The translations under genes were made by a program, and so were the position numbers. A DNA stretch of 64,000 nt from Butyrivibrio fibrisolvens (lineage in GTDB: Bacteria > Bacillota > Clostridia > Lachnospirales > Lachnospiraceae). The notes beneath the pieces were generated by a model that worked only from the letters and a program-made list of their open reading frames with translations, did no database searches and had not been told where the DNA came from. The stretch covers positions 2,542,001 through 2,606,000 of the forward strand of contig NZ_CP065800.1 in NCBI RefSeq assembly GCF_023206215.1. The letters are read 5' to 3'. The number at the start of each line of letters is the position of its first letter. Positions within the stretch are counted from its first letter, which is position 1. Below, in pieces: positions 1 to 7,997 of the stretch.

Positions 1-1
1 A

Positions 2-322
2 ACCTTTGCAGGTCTATCCGGAATTGGTGACCTTATCGTTACATGCGCTTCAATGCACAGCCGTAACAGAAGAGCCGGAATCCTCATAGGTCAGGGCAAG
101 ACTATGCAGGAAGCAATGGACGAAGTACACATGGTAGTAGAAGGCGTATACTCTGCAAAAGCTGCCCTTAAACTCTCTAAACTCTTTGACGTAGAGATGC
201 CTATTGTAGAGCAGGTGTGTGAAGTCCTCTTCAATAACAAGCCTGCCAAGGAAGCAGTAGCAGACCTTATGCTCAGGGACAAGAAGGTTGAGAGTCATAA
301 GATTGAATTCCCTGAGGCTTGA
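2..322 (+). CDS. gpsA: NAD(P)-dependent glycerol-3-phosphate dehydrogenase, C-terminal part
   Basis: The 5' end lies outside the window; the visible frame opens at base 2 and runs 106 codons to TGA at 320-322. The translation starts [15 protein letters not shown] and continues through SRNRRAG and GVYSAK. These are the conserved helical C-terminal substrate-binding segments of GpsA, which reduces dihydroxyacetone phosphate to sn-glycerol 3-phosphate for phospholipid synthesis in the cytoplasm. The last third (EMPI..QVCEVLF..KPAKEAV..LM.R) is the usual GpsA tail, so the 3' end is complete. The next gene is driven by its own promoter and leader. The family call is firm; only the missing N-terminal Rossmann domain cannot be checked. 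Confidence 0.93.
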   Translation, partial: TFAGLSGIGDLIVTCASMHSRNRRAGILIGQGKTMQEAMDEVHMVVEGVYSAKAALKLSKLFDVEMPIVEQVCEVLFNNKPAKEAVADLMLRDKKVESHKIEFPEA

Positions 323-334
323 CCCGACATTCTC

Positions 335-363
335 TTGACAAAAGCATTTTTGACTTCTATACT
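335..363 (+). promoter_or_regulatory. Sigma-A promoter of the Trp T-box operon
   Basis: TTGACA at 335-340 and TATACT at 358-363 are separated by exactly 17 bases. The element starts 13 bases after the gpsA stop and just before the T-box leader, so transcription should begin near 370. Confidence 0.75.
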
Positions 364-369
364 TTAAAC

Positions 370-650
370 TAATAAACCGATGCGGAAGAGTAAGTAACCG
401 ATATGTGAGCATCCCAGCTAGTCGCAGATGGTGAGAGTGCGATATGCAGCATAACGGCGAATGGACTTCCAAGGGCAAACAGAAAGAGTGTAAACTTAAG
501 TATGGGCGACGGGGCAGACTCCCCGTGATCAAAGGTCAGCATATGTTAGTATGCGTTAAGTGGGCGTCGTAGACGTCAAGCAGGGTGGCACCGCAGATGA
601 TTATTTTATCTGTCCCGGCATTTTAAACAATGCATGGGGCAGATTTTTTG
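370..650 (+). promoter_or_regulatory. T-box riboswitch with a UGG (tryptophan) specifier
   Basis: A leader of about 280 bases has the T-box hallmarks in order. An AGAGTAAGTA segment lies near 386. A specifier loop GCGAATGGAC puts TGG at 462-464. The T-box AGGGTGGCACCGC lies at 582-594. An intrinsic terminator has arms near 608-622 and 629-644 followed by a T run. T-boxes read tRNA charging by pairing the specifier with the anticodon and the UGGN bulge with the uncharged CCA end. The UGG codon predicts read-through when tRNA-Trp is uncharged. The genes downstream look like a TrpXYZ tryptophan importer, which agrees with the codon. Confidence 0.9.
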
Positions 651-697
651 TTTATTGGGAATCTGCTCCGAGACACAGATCTATAAGGAGGATCAAA

Positions 698-1768
698 ATG
701 AAAAAAACACAGATTACCAAGAAACTTATGTCACTGGGAATGGCAGCAGCTATGGCTTTTGCCCTCGTAGGCTGCCAAAAATCAGGCACCCAAAATGCAG
801 GCTCTGACACACAGGCAGGCGACGGTACTAAAGAGTACACCATCGGAATCTGCAATTATGTAGACGACGCATCCCTTAATCAGATCGTAGACAATATCCA
901 GAGTGAACTTGATGTTATTGCAGAAAGGGAAGGCGTTAAGTTCAACATCAAATACGACAATGCTAACGCTGATGCCAATGTATTAAGCCAGATCATTGCC
1001 AACTTCCAGGCTGATAATGTAGATCTTATGATAGGCGTTACAACACCTGTTGCAATGGCTATGCAGGGCGCTACTGAGGGGCTGGATATCCCGGTTGTAT
1101 TTTCAGCTGTATCAGATCCGGTATCCGCAGGTCTTGTAGCATCTTTAGATGCTCCAGGAAGTAATATAACAGGAACATCTGATCTGCTTAATACAGAAGC
1201 TATCATGAACATGATCCTTGCGGCAAATCCTGATATCTCCAAGGTTGGCCTTCTCTATGATGCAGGTCAGGATTCATCCACAACAGCAATAAACGATGCC
1301 AAGACATTCCTTGAAGCTAAGGGTATTGAGATCATCGAGCAGACAGGAACCAATGTAGAAGAAGTTACTCTTGCAGCTAATGCTCTTGTATCTGAAGGCG
1401 CAGAGGCCGTATTCACACCTACAGACAATACCATAATGACAGCAGAGCTCTCTATCTATGAGATCTTCCGCGAGGCAGGGATTCCTCACTACTGCGGAGC
1501 CGATTCCTTTGCACTTAACGGAGCATTCCTTGGATTTGGTGTTAACTATGCTAACCTTGGCATAGAGACAGCTGATATGGCCGCTGAGATTCTTCTTAAA
1601 CAGCAGGATCCTGCAAGTATTCCGGTTAAGACTTTTGACAATGGTATTGTAACTCTCAATGAAGATATGATGGATGTTATGGGCATGACTCTGGATGATG
1701 CTAAGGAAGCTTTTGGAGAGTATGCTTCTTCTATACAGACCATCAAGACTGCAGAGAACTTTGAATGA
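698..1768 (+). CDS. trpX: TrpX-type ABC transporter substrate-binding lipoprotein
   Basis: A 356-residue protein of the ABC_sub_bind family (PF04392). Start 698 is chosen because AAGGAGG sits just upstream and the next residues form a lipoprotein signal (MKKTQ then a hydrophobic run ending ALVGC). The frame stays open upstream to 560, but that stretch is the T-box and terminator. The mature part has the two-lobe periplasmic-binding layout, with the typical VVFSAVSDPVSAGLV and NITGTSDL segments near residues 130-160. It should sit on the outer face of the membrane and deliver ligand to the permease at 1878 and ATPase at 2764. The Trp T-box suggests tryptophan or a precursor as ligand; this is inferred, since the family also handles other small molecules. 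Confidence 0.88.
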   Translation: MKKTQITKKLMSLGMAAAMAFALVGCQKSGTQNAGSDTQAGDGTKEYTIGICNYVDDASLNQIVDNIQSELDVIAEREGVKFNIKYDNANADANVLSQIIANFQADNVDLMIGVTTPVAMAMQGATEGLDIPVVFSAVSDPVSAGLVASLDAPGSNITGTSDLLNTEAIMNMILAANPDISKVGLLYDAGQDSSTTAINDAKTFLEAKGIEIIEQTGTNVEEVTLAANALVSEGAEAVFTPTDNTIMTAELSIYEIFREAGIPHYCGADSFALNGAFLGFGVNYANLGIETADMAAEILLKQQDPASIPVKTFDNGIVTLNEDMMDVMGMTLDDAKEAFGEYASSIQTIKTAENFE

Positions 1769-1810
1769 TCATACTAAGGTTAAAGGGAGTTTAAAGATTT
1801 TACTTCCCCG

Positions 1811-1876
1811 AATTGGCGGTGCGAGCTACGCCTATTTGGACCATTAATTACTAATTCACTCGCGACATGAGGTTAA
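1811..1876 (+). repeat. Portable-RBS repeat, copy 1
   Basis: This stretch shares AATTGG(C/T)G..GCGAGCT..., CCATTA and the end block CTCGCGACATGAGGTTAA with copies ending at 23182 and 38116. The end block supplies GAGGTTAAT directly before the trpY ATG at 1878. An ATG inside the block opens a four-codon frame (ATG AGG TTA ATA TGA) whose stop overlaps the trpY start. Confidence 0.7.
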
Positions 1877-1877
1877 T

Positions 1878-2771
1878 ATGACATCTCTTATCCAAACTGC
1901 TGTTGAGCTGGGTCTTATCAGTTCTCTTACAGTATTATCCTTATATTTAAGCTATACCATGCTGAATGTGTGCGACCTGTCTACAGACGGCGCATTCACA
2001 TTGGGCGCTGCAGTGGGAGCAGTGGTAACACTGTCAGGCCATCCTTTTCTGGCCCTCCCGGCAGCTATGCTGACAGGCATGCTGTCCGGATTTGTGACAG
2101 CTATTTTACAGACCAAGATGGGTGTGGACAGCCTGCTGGCTGGTATTACTGTTAATACAGGTTTGTATTCAATTAATATAGCTGTTATGGGCAAATCATC
2201 ACTGCTTAATCTAAACAGTGCAGATAACATTTTCTCTTTTGCTTCAAGCCTTACAGAAGGAAGTGTGCTGGATCCTTATGCTAAGCTTATAGCCATAACT
2301 CTAATAGTTATTATTGTTATGATCTGCATAGTAGCATTCCTTAGAACCAGACTGGGACTTGCGCTTCGTGCTACCGGAGATAATCCGGATATGGTCAGAT
2401 CTTCATCCATCAATACAGTGGCTATCACCATCACAGGCCTGTGCCTGTCCAACTGCCTGACAGCCCTTTCAGGATGCCTTTTGGCTCAGTACAACAAGTC
2501 TGCCAACATAGACATCGGAACAGGTATGCTCACAATAGCACTTGCATCCCTACTTATCGGCAGACTCTTTTTCCGCAATAAAGGTGTAGGTTATGGCGTT
2601 GTTGGTGCCGTGATCGGAGCAATATTTTTTAGACTTGTCTATACCATGGCTTTAAGGCTTAATATGCCGGCCTTTATGCTGAAGCTTGTATCCTCCATAA
2701 TTGTCATCATGGCAATAAGCGGACCTTACTTCCTGGGTAAGATGAGGAAGAAAGGAGCGGCACATGCTTAA
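1878..2771 (+). CDS. trpY: TrpY-type ABC transporter permease
   Basis: A 297-residue polytopic membrane protein of the BPD_transp_2 permease class. About eight hydrophobic segments are visible, starting at residue 10 (ELGLISSLTVLSLYLSY) and including MLTGMLSGFVTAILQ and LTIALASLLIGRLFF. The motif LRATGDNPDMVRS near residues 160-175 is the coupling region expected to contact the ATPase. The protein forms the membrane channel for TrpX ligand. Its ribosome site is provided by the repeat that ends two bases earlier. The 3' end overlaps the next ATG by eight bases, so permease and ATPase are translationally coupled. Substrate assignment to tryptophan rests on the T-box and on the known TrpXYZ layout of Gram-positives. 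Confidence 0.87.
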   Translation: MTSLIQTAVELGLISSLTVLSLYLSYTMLNVCDLSTDGAFTLGAAVGAVVTLSGHPFLALPAAMLTGMLSGFVTAILQTKMGVDSLLAGITVNTGLYSINIAVMGKSSLLNLNSADNIFSFASSLTEGSVLDPYAKLIAITLIVIIVMICIVAFLRTRLGLALRATGDNPDMVRSSSINTVAITITGLCLSNCLTALSGCLLAQYNKSANIDIGTGMLTIALASLLIGRLFFRNKGVGYGVVGAVIGAIFFRLVYTMALRLNMPAFMLKLVSSIIVIMAISGPYFLGKMRKKGAAHA

Positions 2772-3555
2772 ACTACAGTCTGTTAACAAGACTTTTGGAA
2801 AGGGCACTGTCAATGAGAAAAAGGCCCTTGGCAATATTAATCTTGAAGTGAAAAAAGGTGACTTTATCAGTATCATCGGCTCCAACGGAGCTGGTAAGTC
2901 CACCCTTTTAAATGCTATAAGCGGTGTATTCGGCGTAGATAGCGGCAGTATCATCTTGGACGGCACTGATATAACCAGAATGTCTGAGCACAAAAGGGCA
3001 GAGGAGATAGGAAGACTTTTTCAGGATCCCATGAAAGGCTCGGCGCCGTCCATGAGCATCGAGGATAACCTCTACCTGGCATCAGGTAAAAGAGGGTGGT
3101 TCTCCCACATGACAAGTCGTGACAGAAAGGAGTTCAGAGAAAGACTCTCGCTTCTTGGAATGGGATTAGAAGACAGGATGAAGCATCCGGTAGGTCTTTT
3201 GTCAGGAGGACAGAGACAGGCTCTGACTCTTCTTATGGCAACCTATAATGTGCCAAAACTCCTCCTTCTGGATGAGCATACGGCGGCGCTTGATCCTGCT
3301 ACTGCCCAGAAGGTTCTTGATATAACCAAAGACGTAATAGAGAAGAACAACATCACCTGCCTTATGATAACTCACAATATGCAGTCAGCACTTGAACTGG
3401 GAAACCGTACTATCATGATGAATGATGGTGAGATCATCTATGATGTAGAGGGTGATAAGAGAGCATCAACCACAGTAGAAGACCTGCTCCAGCTCTTTAA
3501 AGACAAAGCTGGAGAGAAACTTACCAACGACAGAATGCTGCTTAGCGATGTATAA
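2764..3555 (+). CDS. trpZ: TrpZ-type ABC transporter ATP-binding protein
   Basis: A 263-residue ABC ATPase with all motifs: Walker A GSNGAGKST at 39-47, signature LSGGQ at 146-150, Walker B LLLLDEH at 166-172 and the switch His in MITHN. It powers the importer formed with the permease that overlaps its start. The usual Asp-Glu-Pro after Walker B is Asp-Glu-His, as is common in this subfamily. The TAA stop lies inside the left edge of a dispersed repeat (3551-3611), so the repeat has landed exactly at the operon end. No separate terminator is visible, and the repeat hairpin may serve as one. Confidence 0.9.
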   Translation: MLKLQSVNKTFGKGTVNEKKALGNINLEVKKGDFISIIGSNGAGKSTLLNAISGVFGVDSGSIILDGTDITRMSEHKRAEEIGRLFQDPMKGSAPSMSIEDNLYLASGKRGWFSHMTSRDRKEFRERLSLLGMGLEDRMKHPVGLLSGGQRQALTLLMATYNVPKLLLLDEHTAALDPATAQKVLDITKDVIEKNNITCLMITHNMQSALELGNRTIMMNDGEIIYDVEGDKRASTTVEDLLQLFKDKAGEKLTNDRMLLSDV

Positions 3556-3611
3556 TATGACGCAAGGGTCAAAAGTGGCAAAAGAAGCTTTTGACACCTA
3601 CCTCATAATAT
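3551..3611. repeat. TGACG/CCTCA palindromic element, short copy
   Basis: A 61-bp element begins TATAATATGACGCAAGGGTC and ends TTTTGACACCTACCTCATAA. The ends form imperfect inverted repeats (GGGTCAAAAG with CTTTTGACACC). The same ends flank a longer 203-bp copy at 5941-6143. It looks like a small non-autonomous element with a TATAATA-like edge. Confidence 0.65.
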
Positions 3612-3641
3612 ATCTGACTAATCAGGAGGCACAAAAATATC

Positions 3642-4718
3642 ATGTTTTATATACCAACAAGAGTTTTTACAGGTAAGGATGCACTTATAAATAACAAGGA
3701 ATATCTGACAAGACTTGGACATAAGGCTTTGATCGTAACAGGCAAGGGATCTGCCAAGAAAAACGGATCATATAATGATGTAATAGATATACTAAAAGAA
3801 TCAAAAATAGAGTATTCTGTATATGAAGGCATTAATGAAAATCCTACTGTAGAGAGCATCATGGATGCAAGAGACTATGGCGTTTTAGAAGCTTGCGACT
3901 TTGTAATAGGCATAGGCGGAGGCTCAGCTCTTGATGCATCCAAGGCTATATCACTTATGATGTATCATAAAGATAGCAGCTGGGAATACCTGTACGATAG
4001 TTCTGTTTCTTCTGATATGCTGCCTGTTGCAGCGATACCTACAACCTGTGGTACAGGATCTGAAGTTACAGGTGTATCCGTGCTTACAAGACTTGACCTA
4101 AAGACCAAGAAGTCAAGCGTACATAAACTGTATCCGACAGTAGCTTTTGTAGACGGCAAATATCTAAAGACCGCACCATCATCTATTATCTGTAATACAG
4201 CTATGGACTCTCTTGCACATATGATAGAAGGACTTGTCCATAAAAAAGCTACAGATTATACCAGAATGTGCGCATCTTCAGGACTTGAGCTGTGGCGCAG
4301 CGTCAAAGATGTGATAAGCGGCGACAGACAGGCTACAGATGAAGATCTTCAGAATCTTATGGATGCCTCTACTATGGCCGGAATGACTATAGCTCAGACA
4401 GGTACGACTATCCCTCACGCTCTTAGCTATCCTATCACAATAGGACTTAATATTCCTCATGGTAAGAGCGTCAGCTACTTTCAGGCAGAGTTCCTTAAAG
4501 CTATGGATAAGGCTGACAGAGACTGGATCTTGAGAAAAGCTGGTCTAAAAGACCCTGACGAACTTGATGAACTTTTTAAAAAGGCATGTAATCCGGAAGA
4601 GATACCTCTTAAATATAGAGAGATAGCTTATGAAGAGCTATGCTCTAATAAGGCTAAGCTTTCATCTGTGCCATTTAAAATTGATGATAACGTACTTAGA
4701 AAGATTGCCGGAATATAA
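3642..4718 (+). CDS. Iron-containing alcohol dehydrogenase
   Basis: A 358-residue group III (Fe-ADH, PF00465) dehydrogenase. The NAD-binding segment GIGGGSALDASKAI is at 90-103. Metal ligands expected from the family are present: Asp189, His193, His259 and His273 (in PHALSYPITI and IPHGKSV). Length is slightly short for the family (about 380) but both domains are complete. AGGAGG at 3624-3629 precedes the ATG with a long 12-base gap. The enzyme should interconvert an aldehyde and alcohol with NAD(P)H in the cytoplasm; the substrate cannot be read from sequence. It stands alone between two repeat-flanked gaps. Confidence 0.9.
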   Translation: MFYIPTRVFTGKDALINNKEYLTRLGHKALIVTGKGSAKKNGSYNDVIDILKESKIEYSVYEGINENPTVESIMDARDYGVLEACDFVIGIGGGSALDASKAISLMMYHKDSSWEYLYDSSVSSDMLPVAAIPTTCGTGSEVTGVSVLTRLDLKTKKSSVHKLYPTVAFVDGKYLKTAPSSIICNTAMDSLAHMIEGLVHKKATDYTRMCASSGLELWRSVKDVISGDRQATDEDLQNLMDASTMAGMTIAQTGTTIPHALSYPITIGLNIPHGKSVSYFQAEFLKAMDKADRDWILRKAGLKDPDELDELFKKACNPEEIPLKYREIAYEELCSNKAKLSSVPFKIDDNVLRKIAGI

Positions 4719-4823
4719 AACAGTGCAATAAGTGATGATTTATATCTATGGTTTTAGTATATTCGCAGGATTGTAAGTCGAACATTATGTGACAAGTTTG
4801 TTGTTATAAAAAGGGGGCTGCAT

Positions 4824-5897
4824 ATGAGAAGTATTGAGATCACAGATAGTCAGATGCTACTTGGAAGTGATGGCGAGATAGTAAATCCCGGCTGGGCCAG
4901 AAGCCTTGTCTGGCAGTACAAAAGGGATATGATACGTGCGCCAAAGTATAGGATCAAGGAGTGGGACTATTATATTGTAATCCATGATTCTATTGGCGGC
5001 GGAGATGAGAGCTTTGCTGCAGCATTCACTATATCAGATGATGGCTATATAGGTCTTCAGTCAGTATCGCTCCTTCATCTTGGGTCAGACAATCCTTCTG
5101 AGCATACCCAGACAGTCCTTAATCTTTTTCCTATGGGCAGGATGCATATGCCGGAGTCTTCTGAAGCTGGCAATTCACACTTTAAAAATGACAGACTACG
5201 CCTTTTGTATCAAAAAGATGAAAATGAAAGACATATAAAATGCGCTTTCAAAGACTTTAACAATGGCAAATTGCTAAAGGCAGATATAAAACTTGAAGAT
5301 CCCGGGATGCAGAGTATGGTAATAGCAACTCCCTGGGATGAAAAGCACGCCTTTTATTACAATCAGAAGATAAATTGTATGAAGGCATCAGGCACTATTA
5401 CCTTTGATGGTAGAACATATACTTTTGATAGAGATAGGGACTATGCAACCCTTGACTGGGGAAGAGGTGTCTGGACCTATGACAATACCTGGTACTGGGG
5501 CAATGGTAATGCCAGGATAGACGGTCACGATTTCGGTTTCAATATAGGATATGGCTTTGGCAACACCTCTGCAGCAACAGAGAATGTCATCATCTATGAT
5601 GGCATAGTACATAAGCTTGATGATATTAATATAGAAATTCCCGGTGATGTGAGCCTGTATGATATGGACAGCCCTAAATATATGGACAAGTGGAAGATCA
5701 CATCATCCGATAACAGGTTCAATATGACCTTTAGTCCTGTCCTTGACAGAGCAGCCAAGCTTGACTACAAGCTGATAGTATCCGATCAGCATCAGGTTTT
5801 TGGCCGCATGAGCGGAGTGGCAGTACTAGACGACGGCACAACTATTAAGATTCAGGATATGCTGTGCTTTATAGAAAAAGTACATAATAAGTATTGA
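4824..5897 (+). CDS. DUF2804 family protein
   Basis: A 357-residue protein with the DUF2804 opening (LLGSDGEIVNPGWARS, then APKYRIKEWDYY) and the later Trp-rich block YATLDWGRGVWTYDNTWYWG near residues 208-227. No signal peptide or membrane helix is visible, so it is probably cytoplasmic. The family resembles beta-rich lipid-associated folds of the AttH type, but no reaction is established. The start has AAGGGGGCT upstream. It is followed by a strong hairpin at 5900-5943. Function unknown. Confidence 0.8.
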   Translation: MRSIEITDSQMLLGSDGEIVNPGWARSLVWQYKRDMIRAPKYRIKEWDYYIVIHDSIGGGDESFAAAFTISDDGYIGLQSVSLLHLGSDNPSEHTQTVLNLFPMGRMHMPESSEAGNSHFKNDRLRLLYQKDENERHIKCAFKDFNNGKLLKADIKLEDPGMQSMVIATPWDEKHAFYYNQKINCMKASGTITFDGRTYTFDRDRDYATLDWGRGVWTYDNTWYWGNGNARIDGHDFGFNIGYGFGNTSAATENVIIYDGIVHKLDDINIEIPGDVSLYDMDSPKYMDKWKITSSDNRFNMTFSPVLDRAAKLDYKLIVSDQHQVFGRMSGVAVLDDGTTIKIQDMLCFIEKVHNKY

Positions 5898-5899
5898 AA

Positions 5900-5943
5900 A
5901 TACGGAACGTCTCACTTGAATTCACCAGTGAGACGTTCCGTAT
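5900..5943. terminator. 17-bp perfect hairpin after the DUF2804 gene
   Basis: Arms at 5900-5916 and 5927-5943 are perfectly complementary with a 10-base loop. It starts two bases after the stop codon, but no T run follows; the right arm runs directly into the 5941-6143 repeat. It may be a weak terminator or mRNA 3'-end stabiliser. Confidence 0.5.
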
Positions 5944-6143
5944 AATATGACGTAAGGGTCAAAAGTCATTTCGATTCGAGCTTGCTCGAAATCGAATATG
6001 AATTTATGACCCGCAAAACATGAGCAAAGTAGCACGTAGTGCGGATTTGCGAATGTTTTAGGATTGTGAGAGTTTCGAAGAAACGGAACAATCCGTTAGT
6101 CATAAGGTGTCAAAAGGAACTTTTGACACCTACCTCATAATAT
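5941..6143. repeat. TGACG/CCTCA palindromic element, long copy
   Basis: A 203-bp copy of the element at 3551-3611. It has the same left end (TATAATATGACG then AAGGGTCAAAAG) and right end (CTTTTGACACCTACCTCATA), with about 140 extra bases between. The interior has its own hairpin (TTCGATTCGAG..CTCGAAATCGAA). The right end is itself a hairpin around 6103-6131. No ORF is visible inside. Confidence 0.65.
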
Positions 6144-6161
6144 TAATTGAGCTATAAGGCT

Positions 6162-6950
6162 TCAGATGAGCCCGTAATGTTTAAGTCCGTTGTAGATTCC
6201 GTCTTCACGGATATCTGTTGTGACATATTCTGCGACAGCCTTGATGCGCTCATCTCCGTTACCCATGCAGATTGAGTGCTTTGCAAGCCTGAACATATCC
6301 ATATCATTCATGCTATCGCCAACTACGTATACATCGTCAAGATCGATATTCTCAAGCTCCATAAGCTCTTTAATACCGGTTCCTTTAGAGTAGCCCTCTG
6401 GGATTGCCTCTATGATGACGCCGTTATGATTGATGAAGTCAAAATCAGGAAGAAGTGCCATGACTTTTTCGAAGTCAGTTCGCTCGCTTATGTCAGCACT
6501 GAACTTGTTGAGTCTTGTTCCTTTTTGGATCTCAGTAGTAGACTTTGCGATGGGACCAAGTCTTTCCTTCAAAATCTCAACATATGGATCGCCTACTTCA
6601 TCGAAATCTTCTACGTTGAAGAAGTGATTCTCAGGCCCTTCAAAGACTACAGGCATGTGGTTGTCTGACAGAACCTTGAGTGCGCGAGTGATCTGTTCAT
6701 CTGTCATTAGCTTTTCGTAGATAACTTTCCCATTTTTCTCGATATGAGTGCCACACCCTGCGACTATGCCTTCAAATCCAAGATCAAGGAGACTCTTTTC
6801 AATGATATTGGAGCGGGCTCTGCCTGTGTTGATGTAGGCTGCATGCCCATTGTCTTTAAGAAGCTTTATGGCCTCTTTGGTGCTCTCTGGTATAAACTGA
6901 TGGAAGTCCCAAAGGGTCCCATCTATGTCAAAAAATACGTATTTTTTCAT
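6162..6950 (-). CDS. Cof-type HAD-superfamily sugar-phosphatase-like hydrolase
   Basis: A 262-residue HAD hydrolase of the Cof/YbiV type. Motif I is FFDIDGTLWD at the N-terminus, motif II STGR-like INTGRAR near 60, and motif IV VVGDSMNDMDMF near 213-224, so catalytic Asp residues are intact. The middle C2 cap domain (residues about 80-190) is present, giving normal family length. An AGGA ribosome site lies just upstream of the ATG. The family dephosphorylates small phosphorylated sugars or cofactors in the cytoplasm; the substrate is unknown. It is divergent from the response regulator at 7197, with 246 bases between. Confidence 0.88.
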   Translation of the reverse strand: MKKYVFFDIDGTLWDFHQFIPESTKEAIKLLKDNGHAAYINTGRARSNIIEKSLLDLGFEGIVAGCGTHIEKNGKVIYEKLMTDEQITRALKVLSDNHMPVVFEGPENHFFNVEDFDEVGDPYVEILKERLGPIAKSTTEIQKGTRLNKFSADISERTDFEKVMALLPDFDFINHNGVIIEAIPEGYSKGTGIKELMELENIDLDDVYVVGDSMNDMDMFRLAKHSICMGNGDERIKAVAEYVTTDIREDGIYNGLKHYGLI

Positions 6951-7118
6951 AAATCCTGGTTAACTTTCTTGAAAATGGAACATTTTCAAACTCAATGTTC
7001 TTAATTCTAAAAGACATATGTTGCTTTGTCAAATCTTCACTATGTATTGGGCATCTTAAATAAATCTTAAACATTTCCCTACTTGGAAGTTAAAGATTAG
7101 AGTTCTACAATGTACAAT

Positions 7119-7143
7119 GTAACAAGATAGTTTTCGTGTTACA
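7119..7143. promoter_or_regulatory. Inverted repeat upstream of the response regulator
   Basis: TGTAACA at 7119-7125 and TGTTACA at 7137-7143 form an inverted repeat 54 bases before the regulator start, in the 246-base gap between divergent genes. It is a candidate operator, possibly autoregulatory; a short palindrome in AT-rich DNA could also be chance. Confidence 0.25.
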
Positions 7144-7196
7144 ACCTTTTTATCCTTAACAGGACAAAATGTTTTGATCAAAACAAGAGGGGAGAG

Positions 7197-7952
7197 ATGG
7201 GAGGTACCCGGAAGGGATTCCGGACACTTTCTGATAATACCATGAGTAAAGTACTAATATGTGACGATGAACCTGATATAGTAGCAGCTATCAGAATCTA
7301 TTTAGAGAGCGAAGGTCTTGAAGTTATTACAGCATCTAATGGAAAAGAAGCTCTTGATATCATGAAAGGCGAAGCTGGCCAGGATGTAAGCCTTCTTCTA
7401 CTTGATATCATGATGCCGGTCATGGACGGTATCACAGCTATGGCCGCTATACGTAAGATTTCTAATGTGCCGATAATACTTCTTACAGCCAAGAGCGAAG
7501 ATACTGACAAGATCATGGGACTTAACATAGGAGCTGACGATTATGTGACCAAGCCCTTTAATCCTGTTGAGCTTATAGCAAGAGTTAAGTCTATGCTAAG
7601 ACGCTACACACAACTTGGCTGCATGGCAGATGTTAAAGAAGCAAGGGATGATTCCAAGATCGTTATAGGCGGGATAGAGCTTGATGATAAGGCCAAGGAA
7701 GTACTCCTTGACGGTGATGTTGTTAATCTTACGCCTATCGAATTTGAGATTCTTAAGCTCCTTATGCAGCATCCTAATGAAGTTCTGTCTCCTAAGAAGA
7801 TATATGAAGTTGTATGGCATGATCAGGCTATAGGAGCAGAGAGCTGTGTTGCGGTTCATATCCGCCATATCAGGGAGAAAATCGAGTACGACAGTGCCAA
7901 TCCCAGATTTTTAAAAGCTGTCTGGGGGCATGGATACAAAATAGAAGTATGA
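7197..7952 (+). CDS. OmpR-family response regulator
   Basis: A two-component regulator with an N-terminal receiver domain and a C-terminal winged helix (NLTPIEFEILKLLMQHPNEVLSPKKIY). The phospho-acceptor Asp is in LLLLDIMMP (codon at 7404), with the acidic pair in CDDEP and the Lys in VTKPFNP. Start is uncertain. ATG 7197 has AGAGGGGAG just upstream but adds 15 unusual residues; ATG 7242 (MSKVLICDDEP) matches the family start but has no ribosome site. It lies 45 bases upstream of a sensor kinase and is almost certainly its partner. By paralogy it may also serve the orphan kinase at 15387. Confidence 0.92.
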   Translation: MGGTRKGFRTLSDNTMSKVLICDDEPDIVAAIRIYLESEGLEVITASNGKEALDIMKGEAGQDVSLLLLDIMMPVMDGITAMAAIRKISNVPIILLTAKSEDTDKIMGLNIGADDYVTKPFNPVELIARVKSMLRRYTQLGCMADVKEARDDSKIVIGGIELDDKAKEVLLDGDVVNLTPIEFEILKLLMQHPNEVLSPKKIYEVVWHDQAIGAESCVAVHIRHIREKIEYDSANPRFLKAVWGHGYKIEV

Positions 7953-7997
7953 ATAATATCTTTAATGAATAATACCTTTATGAGGGAGGTAATTAAG

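Noticed and set aside
560..697. Upstream extension of trpX to 560
   Set aside because: This stretch is the T-box and terminator of the leader. The ATG at 698 has AAGGAGG and opens a proper lipoprotein signal.
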